A stretch of DNA of 64,000 nt from Dermacentor variabilis (taxonomy: Eukaryota > Arthropoda > Arachnida > Ixodida > Ixodidae): contig NC_134574.1 of assembly GCF_050947875.1 (NCBI RefSeq), positions 105,517,469 to 105,581,468 of the forward strand. The letters are read 5' to 3'. Shown here piece by piece: positions 33,111-44,275 of this stretch. The notes beneath the pieces are model-generated. The model was not told where the DNA came from and made no database searches. It worked only from the letters and a program-made list of their open reading frames with translations. A program made the position numbers and the translations under genes. The first letter of the stretch is position 1. Each line of letters begins with the position of its first letter.

Positions 33111-36045
33111 CCAGCAGAACCCGCTGAAGTGTCAGGTATTTACGAAGCGCTTTTTTTTCTGCCGTGTTTATCTTGGAAGCTTCATTTTAAAACACTGGGA
33201 AAGCACTCGTACCCACCAGTGTCAAATAATCATAATGAAAAATATTTATATAGGAAACCGTCGTTAATTACCAATATTCGCAGGTAATATATTACATTTA
33301 GTCATTTCGTGGAAGTAGTCGCTTTGTAATTCCTAACGTGTGGTTAAGTTTAGGGCTACAGTTTAAGTAGTCCACAAGTAAAATGGGTGGTAGCATAAAG
33401 AAATTAACTTCCTGACACTATCAACCGTTAATTTTGTTCGTGTGATGTGAAGTAGATCAACTAAATCTTGCCGATTTCTCAGTCAGCCAAACCGCACCGT
33501 AAGTAAAAGTAGAACGTTGTTGTGTTTAGTCACACATTCCATACTGGAAAAAAGGCTGACCTCCACACAGTGCGAAAGTGCCAGTATGCAGAAGCTATTT
33601 TAGTTCACAACTGAAATTTGTACCATAATGAGCGAACATAGATCTCAGAAGATCCAAACCATTGCGAAAATTAACCATCACCTGCTGGTGACACGGTACT
33701 TGACTGTAGCGTATGTTATGGCGGCGAGAAATTTCGTGGCTTATAGAAAGAAGGTAGAGTACAATTCATGTATTTCATTGACAGCATGAGAAGTAAGGAC
33801 CCACAGAAGTTTAAGTTGGCTACATGCATCTTCATAAACAGGAAGTAGCATATAATTGCTCTCGTTATTTTAACTACGTACCGGATAAGATAAGATTTCT
33901 GTAGCGCTTACAAGCGCATATAATCTGCCTGTCGTCATACTTTGCGTCCTATTCATATATACAGAAAAGCATGGTGAGGATTAGGACACTATTTTCACAG
34001 AACAGTAATGCAAGAAACTAACCATTCATAAAAAAATTAATAGCACTCTTCATCGCAAGGTTGATTACCGATTCATACTTAATCAGCAATAAATACTGTA
34101 TACTTGTATTACTGATATTAATAAATACAAAACAAGTAAAACTGCGCCTCGCCTACAATACTGGTGCTAAAGAACTTGCACACACTGAAGCTGAGCCTAA
34201 AGCAAGGTAACAGCGTATAGTACCATGTACGCTCCAAAATTCAGATGCACTTGAGAGCTTCAACCTTCTTCAATGCGTTATCTTCGTAGTGGTGCATCAA
34301 TGAAATAAGAAATTGCCTGCGTGCATACTTTTGCCATCAGTGATCTATAACTTTGATAAAACACCACGGTTATGTCTATTTTTCTTTACTTTAGCCTTGG
34401 CTGTATGCCTCGAAGAGTGCGCAGAAAGTATAACCCAACAAACACGCAATTAAGTCCCCGAGTACAAGTATTTCACCGACAGCAGACAGGCTGCCGTCAT
34501 GACGAATGGATCGGACGACATTGCTCCTATGTCAGTCCACTAGGGCTTGCACAGAACCGGTTTATCCATGCAAAGTGAATACCTGCTCAGAAAATAAAGT
34601 GGAATACTTGTGCTTACCTGCTGTCATTAGGAGACCTGAAAAATTGCGCAGAACTGGAATTTCGTGGTGTCAGAACACCACAGAGCCGCGCAACGCATGT
34701 GATGCCCCGTTTTGGCCATCTTCGTCTAATGTTAGGTTGACCTGCTTTCCCGCGTCTTCTGTTAGCTGCACGCGTGATCGAGTTTCTCTGTCTTATCTTT
34801 CCCATTTTCATACTTGGGAGGACAACCGATCGAAGCAGCTGACCAAGCGCGATCCGATTTGTGATATCGCTGAGTGAGTGGCAAGAGGGAGTGGAGGTAA
34901 GCGCGACGGACGCACGAAGACAGCCACTTACCGCGCTTCACCCGACTTAAAATTCACAAAAAGAAAAATAAAAAAATAAGTTAGGATGTCCGGCAACCGC
35001 TTGCAGCTCGCATGTTCCGTGAAACCGAAACTATAGCACTCGCCTTCCGGGGCTTGGCAACATCTGTTTCGCCACAGGACAAACGAATGAACGTGCGATG
35101 CAGCGAGCAAACTAAAGTACTTGCGAGCGAGTGACCGAGAGAAGGAGGAAGCGAATGAACAAGTGATCAAATGGAGGGTCAGCTGCAGGTACGGATGGGC
35201 AGCGTTCGCTAAAGAAATGCTCTAACACAGTAATGTGCTGGTTCTCCGTCCATAACATACTGCATTAACTACGCCCACTTCAATAACGGGGACGATTCAG
35301 ACGGTTAGATACGCAAAAGAACAGTGTTGACCGCAAGCGCGAAACGGCATCTCATCAGTGTCTGCCAGAGCGCGGGTGGTTCTCAAATAGTCGTAGGATG
35401 GTTATTACTGTCAAGCGCGAAACGTTTAAGTGTTAGCTGCGGTGGGCGTTAGGCGTTTTTGCTCCGGATCACGAGCTCACAGAATTGCTTGTGGGTCTGA
35501 AGGTCGTCTGTGGGTCTTAATGTCGCGTGTGGGTCTGAAGTTATCGCGGCGTCTTAACGCCACAAAGGCTACATCAAATTTGACTCGTTATCAACCGGCG
35601 CGACGACGCCTACGCCGATTTACTGGCGGTTTAGGTCCCTTTTGGGACCGACTCATTTATATTCACCGCCCTCCGTTCTTTCCTGGAGACTCCATGTTGC
35701 CATTTTCCAAACATTGAAAGTTTCCCGCCACGTGGATTGGAACTCACTCGGGACCCTTATCTACCTCCAGCTATTCTTTCATGTAACACAACCCTTGATT
35801 TCCCGGCTGTTCTCCCGCTGACCGACCGCGTGGCGCACCTTACTAAATCAAGCAGCATGTCGCTTACGTTTATCAATTATGAGCAGTCGTTCTTCAAAGT
35901 TGGCCCATCCCCACTTCGACCTACCTTTTCTCTTTTGTTACAACCACCACTCCTCCACTTCTTCCCCTGCTCCCTTTGTTTTCCAACGTGGTTCTTCCCA
36001 CGACGATGCCTAGAAATGTGAAATGACAGCAGTCATGTTTTTTAA
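33111..36045. other. No gene seen; unassigned
   Basis: Mostly AT-rich to 34.3 kb. Near 35.49-35.56 kb a block GTGGGTCTGAAG-like is repeated three times with a period of about 20 bases. No recognisable coding region. Confidence 0.4.
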
Positions 36046-36114
36046 AGCGAAGCTGTATATTGCTAGGGTCCCGTGCATGTTTGTTCTTCGTAAACAAAAA
36101 CTATCATCACCAAA

Positions 36115-36332
36115 GGCTCATAACCCCGTAAACATTCATACTCCCGTAAGCAAGCAAAAAATTCAATGGGTTATGTCCGCGTAAGGCAGAGGCTACAAGC
36201 ACTCAGAAAAATGAAGCGAACAGTGCCTAAATTCTTCCTAATCATGCCTACAACATACAGAACAGCATGTCGAAAACTGTCGTCATCAATGGCTTATACC
36301 CCCGTGAGCAATGGCTCATACCCCCGTGAACA
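36115..36332 (+). repeat. Minisatellite-like block within the element
   Basis: Units of GGCTCATAACCCCGTAAACA and ATGGCTCATACCCCCGTGAA type recur at about 36116, 36291 and 36310. A unique stretch of about 150 bases lies between the first and second. Confidence 0.6.
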
Positions 36333-36399
36333 ACCAAAAAATGCCGTGACTCGTAGTACCGTAAGTTTCATGGCTACTCTCTTTGCGTGAATTAGCTTC

Positions 36400-36570
36400 G
36401 ATGACACTACTACCCCTGTCGTCGTCGTCGGCGATTTCAATGTGGATGTGTCGGCCTGGGAAAGGGAGCCGTTTAGGCGTTCGATTTTGCAGACATATCC
36501 CTTACGATGCCACAACCGATCCGGCGCAACTAACCACCTAGCGGCGTAAGTGCATCGATTTGACATTATC
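36400..36570 (+). pseudogene. Endonuclease-like GDFNVDV remnant
   Basis: The plus strand reads DDTTTPVVVVGDFNVDVSAW, then RSILQTYPLRCHNRS and a stop soon after HRFDII. VVVVGDFN is the metal-binding box of endonuclease/exonuclease/phosphatase proteins, including LINE endonucleases. It sits inside the short inverted-repeat element rather than in a recognisable LINE. It could be a captured piece of a retrotransposon or an own gene of the parental element. About 55 codons remain. Confidence 0.5.
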
Positions 36571-36690
36571 AAAGATTGTGGTTGCAGTTGCGAGTGAAAT
36601 AATGACCACCGATCAAGACAATAAATGAGTTCGCACCTTTGTTCAAAATTATGTGTAACCTCCGTGTCGTGAGCTAAACAGCTTCGCTGT

Positions 36691-37515
36691 TCGACCACCT
36701 TCACAGAGTGGAATGGCTCATGATTCTTTTTTCAGTTTCTTACTTTCTACGCGTCATTGTTGTTCCTGATGATGATGATGATGATGATTTTAACGCCCCT
36801 TTCAATAGGGGTGGTGACAAATGGTAACCTAGCAAGCTTCAGCTATTCAGGTAGTTTATGCATATTTACCAGTCTAAAGTTTAGTTTATATTTAATAATT
36901 TTATCGCTCTTCCTTAAAACTTTATGTCTACGCTTTATTGTTGCCTATGCCTATAAGGCATCCGGTCCTATCAATCTCTCAATCTTTTGGCTGCATTTAT
37001 TTTTTCACCAACACACTAAACGTCTGTTGCTTATCTCGACTATTGACCCGTTAATGCTTCCATGCGCTTGATATACCAGTACGTCTAGAAAGTAGACCTT
37101 TACTACGAGTCTGGCTTGTCGAATGCTTTCTCATTTCATTAAGATTTTCATTAAGATTTTCATCGCACTGTGCATTTCATCGGTCGCCCTCCTCCCCCCC
37201 CCCCTGACTTTGGATTGTAGTATTCGGCTTAGCCTTCATGTGCGATTATCTCTTTCTTTAAAAGATCATGGTGTGGTTTCTGCCATAAATCTCTACTGCG
37301 ACGAGGCAGGGTCATACCGATGCATTGGGAAGCTGGATGGATGGGTGGATGGATGAAAAACTTTATTAGGGTCCTGGTTCACGATAAATAAAACTGATGA
37401 AATGGAGACCTGCAACCCGTTTGTGCGACCAAAGTATGGAGTAAGTAGCTCTAAATGCACAAGGCCAGTAACATATAGTTTCATCAGAACGGCAAGTTGG
37501 ATCAGTTGGTTGGGA
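36691..37515. other. GAT tract plus unassigned sequence
   Basis: A short GAT run at 36769-36788 is followed by AACGCCCCTTTCAATAGGGG, which is reminiscent of an interspersed repeat end. A C-run lies near 37193-37204. No gene is visible. A tandem GGATGGAT stretch lies near 37334-37355. Confidence 0.4.
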
Positions 37516-37624
37516 TTCATGGTAAGGATTGTAACAGCGCACCCAAGACAAGCACAACAGAAGGAACAAAATGACGACATAGCGCTGACTCTCAACTGAT
37601 TTTTGTTGAAGATATGTCTAACAC

Positions 37625-37690
37625 ACTGACACATAATCAAAATTGACATAGGAACTGCAGTTCCTATGTCAATTTTGATTATGTGTCAGT
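37625..37690. repeat. Perfect 66-bp palindrome
   Basis: All 33 positions pair around the centre 37657/37658 (GGAACTGCAGTTCC), with no spacer. Such a sequence is a cruciform or hairpin former. It lies directly inside the left 108-bp arm. Confidence 0.97.
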
Positions 37691-37750
37691 TTGTCACAGT
37701 TGCCTCGACGCATATCTCTATCTTGGGCATCTCATGGTTTTCAAATGGCT

Positions 37751-37752
<2 letters not shown>

Positions 37753-37817
<65 letters not shown>
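37753..37817. repeat. (TA)n microsatellite
   Basis: A pure TA run of about 32 units next to the right arm of the inverted repeat. Confidence 0.98.
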
Positions 37818-37820
<3 letters not shown>

Positions 37821-37925
37821 AGACATATCTTCAACAAAAATCAGTTGAGAGTCAGCGCTATGTCGTCGTTTTATTCCTTCTGTTGTCCTTGTCTTGGGTG
37901 CGTTGTTACAACCCTTACCATGAAC

Positions 37926-38593
37926 ATATAGTTTCGTTGGCATGCTTGCCCTGGGAGACCTTCGTGTCGCAAAGCCTATAAACACGTCAAGTATTCACGT
38001 ATTTTTAGGCTCGTGGCTCGTTGGACGTTAAAAGACGGAATTTATCGTAAGAATCGGCAGATGTTAGTGATTACGATAAGCACCTAAGAATATGAACAAA
38101 CCGACATACACGCTGGACTGACAGCAAGCAACATCTACATATTAGGCTGACCCGAAGTAGGTACACCATCACATAAAAAAAGAAAAGCGTGTGAAGTCTA
38201 AAACTAAACAAAGGAAGAGCCGGGAATGGGAGCTTGTTTTGAGTACGTGCCGGAATGCAACGTTCTTAACGTTCTTGGGTCTCAATGACGTTTTCTCCAA
38301 CTCACAAGAATATTCATGGTGATAACCGCATCGGTAGGAAAGGCACCGTTGGACACAGAGTTCCTCCTATAAGAAACACCTGCACTTTAGTAGAGATTGT
38401 TCTTTAATCTTTTTTTCTTCAAAAAGCAATCGCGAGAAATTGCAGAAAAGACAGAATACCTGACCTTTTCTTTTTTTTTCTTAAAAAGTAGCTTTTCGAG
38501 GATCAGTAGTGCTCTTTCACAGCTTCAGACGGGGCATCCTGTGCGGGAACCACGTCGGAAAGAGGCTTGGATGCTCATGCCATCAGGAGAACG
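37926..38593. other. No gene seen; unassigned
   Basis: AT-rich, with a T-run near 38467-38479. Nothing recognisable. Confidence 0.4.
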
Positions 38594-38702
<109 letters not shown>

Positions 38703-39822
38703 GTAACGAGTGTGCACGCATATTTAATGGATATAAAGGTGTCGAGCAATGGACTACGCGGCGCGTGAAAATTGAATACCGCATTTCATTCGCCCAACGC
38801 ACAACATACGCGTGCGTTGTGTTGCATTATTCAGCGTCTCGGGCCTTTCCGCGGGAGGCACGAAGGTCTTGTATAGCGGAGGTATCAGGCATGCGATCTC
38901 AAACAACGTAGGGTTAAAAATAAATAAACAAACAAACAAACAAGAAAAGAAGGGATTACGGCAGTGCATTAGGTTACATAAATCCTTAAAGCACGAGGAG
39001 TCCACTCCATCGCCTTGCTAAACTGCAGGTTTGTTTTCCTTTTGTTTCTTGATTTGTAAACACGCACGTCTAAGCCCCGCTGTGTGCTAACGACACTCTT
39101 TCAGCACACAAGAATTTTTTCTGGGATATAGTTTCTTGCTAGTGGGTTAGGTGTCTGTGCCGTACAGTAACGGCTGTGGATTAGTTGGACGCGCCGTATA
39201 AACTACAATGTCCATAGGAAGCAGAAAGCGTACGAAGAAAATAAACGTGCATAATTCATTGCAAGCTCTTGTATGAGTGCCTAAAGATGCTTTCAATGAC
39301 CCTCTCCGGAAGGTTATTCGACGTAGTTTCTTGTACTTGTTCTCTTTCTTTTTTATTGGAGGAGAAAACGCTGATCCGATCGTTACGAAAAGAAAAGATA
39401 ATTCCTTTCGGGATCTTCAAAGTATAGTCATAGGAAGCAACTTTCTACTCAGTTACATCCCAGAATGACAAGCGAAGCTCTACTTCTCCTTACTGCTTTA
39501 ACATTTCAATATTCCCAAGCCCTTACAGCCATTATATTCTTCAGATGGCATCCCTAAATCTGCTACCTTCAGGTAAACAAGTCGCTATATTTATCACTGG
39601 GCCCTGTTAGTGTTACGCCAAAGCCATCCTCCTCCGCCCAAGGCTCCTTGCAGTTTTAAGTAGCTATGGGCTTTCATATTCTACCAGCACCCTTTAGGCC
39701 GCTAAGCGTATCACCTACGCTGGATCTGGCCGCTAGATGCAAGGGGTCACGTCAATGCCTTTCACCCGGTCGTCTTGCTAAGGTTCGTAGTAAGCCGGGT
39801 ATTCATTTACGAGGTTTGTCAT
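38703..39822. other. No gene seen; unassigned
   Basis: A short AAAC tandem lies near 38929-38943. No coding region or repeat partner. Confidence 0.4.
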
Positions 39823-40336
39823 CTTAAAGGGACACTAAAGGGAAAATGCTTTCTTCTGCATCAGTAAGTTACCGTTCTATAACACCAAAAACACCACTCT
39901 TACAACGATAAGACGTTTGGTAAGCCAGAAAAAGCGCAAGAACGAAATACGGTAGGTGACGCCTACTTAAGTTCCCGCACCTGGGGGCTGTGACGTATTG
40001 GATTTTGATTGCATCTTCTAGGGCCTACTAACTATAAATAGCGGTACAGGTTGACTACATTGTGTTCTAAAGGCAATAAATATTAAACATGGCAAGTTTC
40101 GGGAACCTTTACTCAGCCAACGCGGCCCAAATGCCAAAACATACTTTGGAATCAGTGACGTCACACTGATGTAGAGGCGTCGGGGTTTCAGCGCAAAATT
40201 TAAATACGGATACTTGGACCTTCATTTCTTCATCTAATAATCAAACTACTTTTTTTAAATGATTGCCTGCAGGTTTCTCAAACAATGCTTCATTAACCTA
40301 AACTGATTTCTTGTTTCGCTTTATTGTCCCCTTAAG
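39823..40336. mobile_element. Non-autonomous DNA element with TTAA at both ends
   Basis: The terminal repeats CTTAAAGGGACACTAAAG (39823-39840) and CTTTATTGTCCCCTTAAG (40319-40336) are reverse complements at 16 of 18 positions, with TTAA at both edges. The interior of about 480 bases has no coding region. TTAA duplication is typical of piggyBac-type transposition, and the assignment is inference. Confidence 0.72.
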
Positions 40337-40944
40337 GAATGTCACAATATGCTCTCTTCTGCACTTGATTTGCGAATCATCTTCAATGTTTCAATTGCTT
40401 TTCAATTGTTTGAATTATTTAAACGTCATGTCGAAAGACATCGATGACAGTGGGCCGCACGGACGTTGCAATGTTTGTAGAACTTTTTTTTTTATTTGGA
40501 AGCTTGCCGTGGTAACGTGAAACATTTGATGCATGCAAGGTATGTATAGATGTACAGTTGGTTATTTCCGATGAAATGTAACAAACGCGTTGAAGCTTCT
40601 AGCGGCTGATGCCGTAGCAGAAGACCAGTGGAAAATGCCTGGATCCATGACTACAAGCTTTGCCAAGTTAAGAGCATGACAGTTTTAGCAAATACACTTT
40701 CACCTTGGTGAAGTACTTTATGTTATTAACAGCATTCTAACAGAACCAAAAGAACTACACGAAAAAGAAAGTAGGAAAGGCGTTATAACGAATGTCATAA
40801 GAAATATGTCTGTTGTTGGTGACAACTTGTCGGTGGAACCCTATGTAGCCGTGGCTTGTGTTTTGCTGGCCTTCAGGGGAGACAAAAAAAGAACAATAAC
40901 GTCATTTACAACCAGCTTTGAAAAAACTTCTCATTTTTTTTCAG
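40337..40944. other. No gene seen; unassigned
   Basis: Unassigned AT-rich sequence between a DNA element and a SINE. Confidence 0.4.
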
Positions 40945-41152
40945 CACCCGTTGCGGTGGCTTAGCGGCGATGGCTATGGGATCAAATCTCGGCCGCGGCG
41001 GCTGCTATTAGATGAGGCCGAAATGCAAAAGCGCTCGTGTCCCGTGCCTTAGGGGCAAGTTAAGGACCTTCTGGTCTTAAAAATTATTACGGAGTCCTCC
41101 ACTATGGCGTGCGCCGTAATCAAATTGTGGTTTTGGCAATTAAATCCCAAGA
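40945..41152 (+). mobile_element. Ruka-like SINE, deleted in head
   Basis: The head GCGGTGGCTTAGCGGCGATG has lost part of the anticodon region before GGGATCAAATCTCGGCCGCG. The body (ATGCAAAAGCGCTCGTG, GAGTCCTCCACTATGGCG) and tail (TGGTTTTGGCAATTAAATCC) follow in order. Confidence 0.75.
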
Positions 41153-42667
41153 ATTGAATTCAGACTTTTTAACGCCATCGGGAGTCCATCATGAAATGTG
41201 TGTAAAAAACCGCCTCAGCAAGATGCATCCGCATTCTGCTGCTTGACGCACTCGAATTTCAACAGCTGTAAAGTGTCAGTTATGAGATGGAGTTAACATG
41301 AAATGATCACAATACAGTCCGTTTTATTTATTCTTCTGGGACTGCTTTCAGACAGTGTTGTTCAAAGTTAGGGCTTGTGGTGTCGTCTTCTCGTTTCGTG
41401 TTTTGCGTTGTTCACACCAGGATGGAAAACCAACAAGCCCAAGCTACAATTCTAGCTTTGAGGAGGCAAGACTACACAGGCGACTGGAAGTCAGTATGAC
41501 CCCTAGGAATTCCTAGCCAGTGAAGAGTTAACAGACACATTCAAACCCTTCCAAGCAAAAAGGGCACGCAAAGACGTCTTGAAGACAACACTTTGGTTTG
41601 GACTGTTTCTGCGATGGCGCTGTTGAAATGTTTACTCTCGTCTCGAGGAAGATACGCTTTTGCTGGTATTCCTACTGAAAAATCGATATGCCGGATAACT
41701 CACATGTCCAATAATCCGATATAAATAAATTGGATCACATATAAAAACCCGTTTTTTCCCATACGTACTATCATCTTATTAGATGTAAGAGTTTTGGGAA
41801 AATACGGAATTGTTTCAGAAGGGTTACTTTCAAACAGACGCGATTGTACTGCCTATCGTTTTTACATCCTGACATGGAATTTGCTTCCGATCAATGTGAG
41901 CCAATGGAAGGCTAAGTGACAGCTCTACCACAAAAATACGTCGTGGTGAGGTAACCATAATTGGTTCCTCAATCTCTTCTCTGTTTCGATTGCTTCACCG
42001 TCATGAGGAAACAGACACTAACATGAACGAGGATAAAAGAAAACGACAAGGACGATGCTAATTAGCATAGAAGAAACAGATTGTAATCAAGCCGGGCGAC
42101 AAAAGGTTCTCGTCACTGTCTCGACATGAAGCCATTCCACATGGAAGCAGGTCGATTGGAAAGGTAAACACGCAAAAAAAAAGGAAGACGTTGCATTTCT
42201 AATCAGTGGTGACTTGGGCGTGTACACATCAGTTTGTCGTTTGGGGAGGCATAGACGCTTTTCGTTTGCCATAGCAGCCGGCTCTGTACCTCGGCGAGTG
42301 AAAGCTATCCAGTATCGCCGTAGCGACAAAAAGGAAGCATGTCTGGCCTCGCTTATGTGAACTTGCATTTGCGTTTCCCTCGTTGCTGCTACAAAGGTCA
42401 ACGTTTGATTATGTTTCATATGTGGCAACTTTGATGCGGTTAGGGCACACTTCGGTAAACAGCCCGAATTATAGCACTGCAAAAGATGATACAAGAAAGA
42501 AACTTTAGCGTGGCACAAAGTAACATATCTGCGGGACTCAGCTTCGCAGCAGAAAACGTGGTTTATAACCACCATGGATTCCTTCTTGCAGTTCTTTCGC
42601 ACATCACGGAAAAATACATTTTAAAGCATGGGTAACTCCACCTATATATAATGTGGCGAGGAAAGCA
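41153..42667. other. No gene seen; unassigned
   Basis: A 171-codon minus-strand frame at 42602-42087 lacks any recognisable domain. Nothing else stands out. Confidence 0.4.
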
Positions 42668-42751
42668 TATGTCGCCTTGAAGAAGACAAGTCCACTTGTC
42701 GAAACGTTGGCTCCTGCTTTCACCTTCTTCTTGTTTTGCTCATCGTCATGG
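42668..42751 (+). repeat. Dispersed repeat, hammerhead-like core
   Basis: GACAAGTCCACTTGTC forms a short stem immediately followed by GAAACG and preceded by TTGAAGA, followed by GTTGGCTCCTGCTTTCACC and TTGTTTTGCTCATCGTCATG. The last part equals one arm of the inverted repeat at 4.1 kb. The layout resembles the CUGANGA/stem II/GAAA half of a hammerhead ribozyme, with U for the first C. Confidence 0.55.
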
Positions 42752-43950
42752 GTAATTTTTGTGATGTACATTCCTTAATACCGGAAGCACAATTCGGTTT
42801 CAGAAAAGTCCTGGGTACCGTATCTTTTCTAGAATGCTTTAGTGATGCTATCAATAACAGTTAATAGTTTTGACACGACAAAACTATTTGACGCTGTACA
42901 TCATGGTACACTAACTTAAATATTAAAACTAATTCGCGAGAAAATGTGTTGAAATATTCGGTGACTGTTAGTCAGAACGGTTAAGTTATAAACTACAGTT
43001 GATGAGAAAAAGACTGTATAGCAGGATGTAGCATACAGTTCGGATATCTGGTTTTTTACTGTTCAGCATGAATACGAATAATCTCAAAACAGCTCAAACT
43101 AAATTCGCATGTATATCAATATGCCGATAACACTGGACTTGTTCTTCCCCATTCCTCACATTAAGAAGCAACTACACGTTTAGAAGAAGAGATAGGTAAG
43201 TTGTTCAATTGCGTGAACATTAACTAAATCTTCGTAAACAAAAGGAAAAGAAACTTGATATGCATTTGAAATCCTCATCGGCATATAAACCTCACCAGAA
43301 ATAATTACTGAGGCTCATCTGATTGCGAGGGTTCTTTCTCTTCTCCTTTAGAGCATTAGGCGTTAAATATTTGGGCCTATACATAGATGAGCAGTTTACG
43401 TGAGACGAGAATGTTCTCACATGTGCGCAGGAAACGCAGGGTATCACTGGTATATGCCTATATGTAGCGACGCAGTGCCAGTGCTTATACATGCTACAAG
43501 AAGCATGAGTCGTTGGGGGAAAGTGAAATCTGAAATGGCTTGAGCATATGCGGTGCTTGCTACCCGAGCAGGAATAAAAAGAGTAACAAATTTCTACGAA
43601 GAATTGCAAGAAGCGTACCACTTGGTTAGCAATTACATGCCATTGAGTGTGAAATCACCATCACTTAACTTCAAATGCCTAATGTACACCACTTATACTG
43701 TTATGCTATACTTTGTTCAAAGTACTATGATGAAGATCATAAAAGAACGACAACTATATGTGTTAAAACACTCAGACAAGCAGAACCTTTTCTTGTACCT
43801 AGAATTTACTCTATGGCAAGTGAGTGCGTCAATATTATGTGTTCTGTATATTTATCTCCATTCCAAAAATACTCTGTCATTTATGTAGCATTAGGAATAC
43901 TAAAGAGCGAGATAAGAACGATACTAAAGAACGTGTCACATTGTTAAGTG
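42752..43950 (+). pseudogene. Decayed LINE RT, Jockey/CR1-like
   Basis: Soon after the repeat the plus strand reads FGFRKVLGTVSFLECFSDAI, the start of the RT motif-A region, then FDTVHHGT-like coding near 42.89 kb. It continues with VKYLGLYIDEQFT near 43.37-43.40 kb (thumb) and QETQGITGICLYVATQ. C-terminal pieces at 43.62-43.93 kb follow (NYMPLSVKSPSLNF and PRIYSMASECVNIM, then KYSVIYVALGILKSEIRTIL). Many stops are present. The catalytic box is not recognisable. The family differs from the I-like elements because no RNase H or His/Cys tail follows. Confidence 0.6.
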
Positions 43951-44275
43951 ACTACGCAGAATAAAGTGGAATGCGGAGAGGAAAACTATAGGCAAGATAC
44001 TTGCTGCATACCCCATGAGAGTGCGAATATCACGCAATAGGACGATACCTCATTTTAGCTCAATAAGAATGTTCAAATTTAGTTTTAACGTCAGCATATT
44101 ATATCCAGATCGCGTCACCTGCAACCAGATGAGAGCATGCCTGCATTTTACGCGTAGAGAGGGAGGATCTGGTTGCAAGCTTTCTTTGAGTAATTCTCAT
44201 TAGTGTCACGCCGAGTTTCCCATTCGCTCCTTAATACACATTCTCCGCGTCACTTGATCACCTCAGTGCGCATAG
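43951..44275. other. No gene seen; unassigned
   Basis: Unassigned sequence between the LINE remnant and the foldback element. Confidence 0.4.

Larger units (their letters stand above)
36046..36690. mobile_element. DNA element with CAGCGAAGCTG-type ends
   Basis: The left end AGCGAAGCTGT (36046-36056) and the right end ACAGCTTCGCTGT (about 36678-36690) are inverted. The interior holds a tandem ATGGCTCATACCCCCGTGA-like block (36115-36330) and a GDFN-containing coding remnant. It is about 645 bp with no transposase, so it is presumably non-autonomous. Similar ends occur at 18.56 and 62.10 kb. Confidence 0.6.
37516..37925. repeat. Inverted repeat with 108-bp arms
   Basis: The left arm (37516-37623) and right arm (37817-37925) are reverse complements with about eight differences; the innermost 60 bases are identical. 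Between them lie a perfect palindrome and a TA microsatellite. The arm carries GACGACATAGCGCTGACTCT. Likely a terminal repeat of a Penelope-like or foldback element, which is inference. Confidence 0.88.

Noticed and set aside
37385..37420. CTGATGA as hammerhead core
   Set aside because: No stem II followed by GAAA nearby; likely chance.
42087..42602. 171-codon minus-strand frame
   Set aside because: No recognisable family; it could be chance or part of an unassigned repeat.
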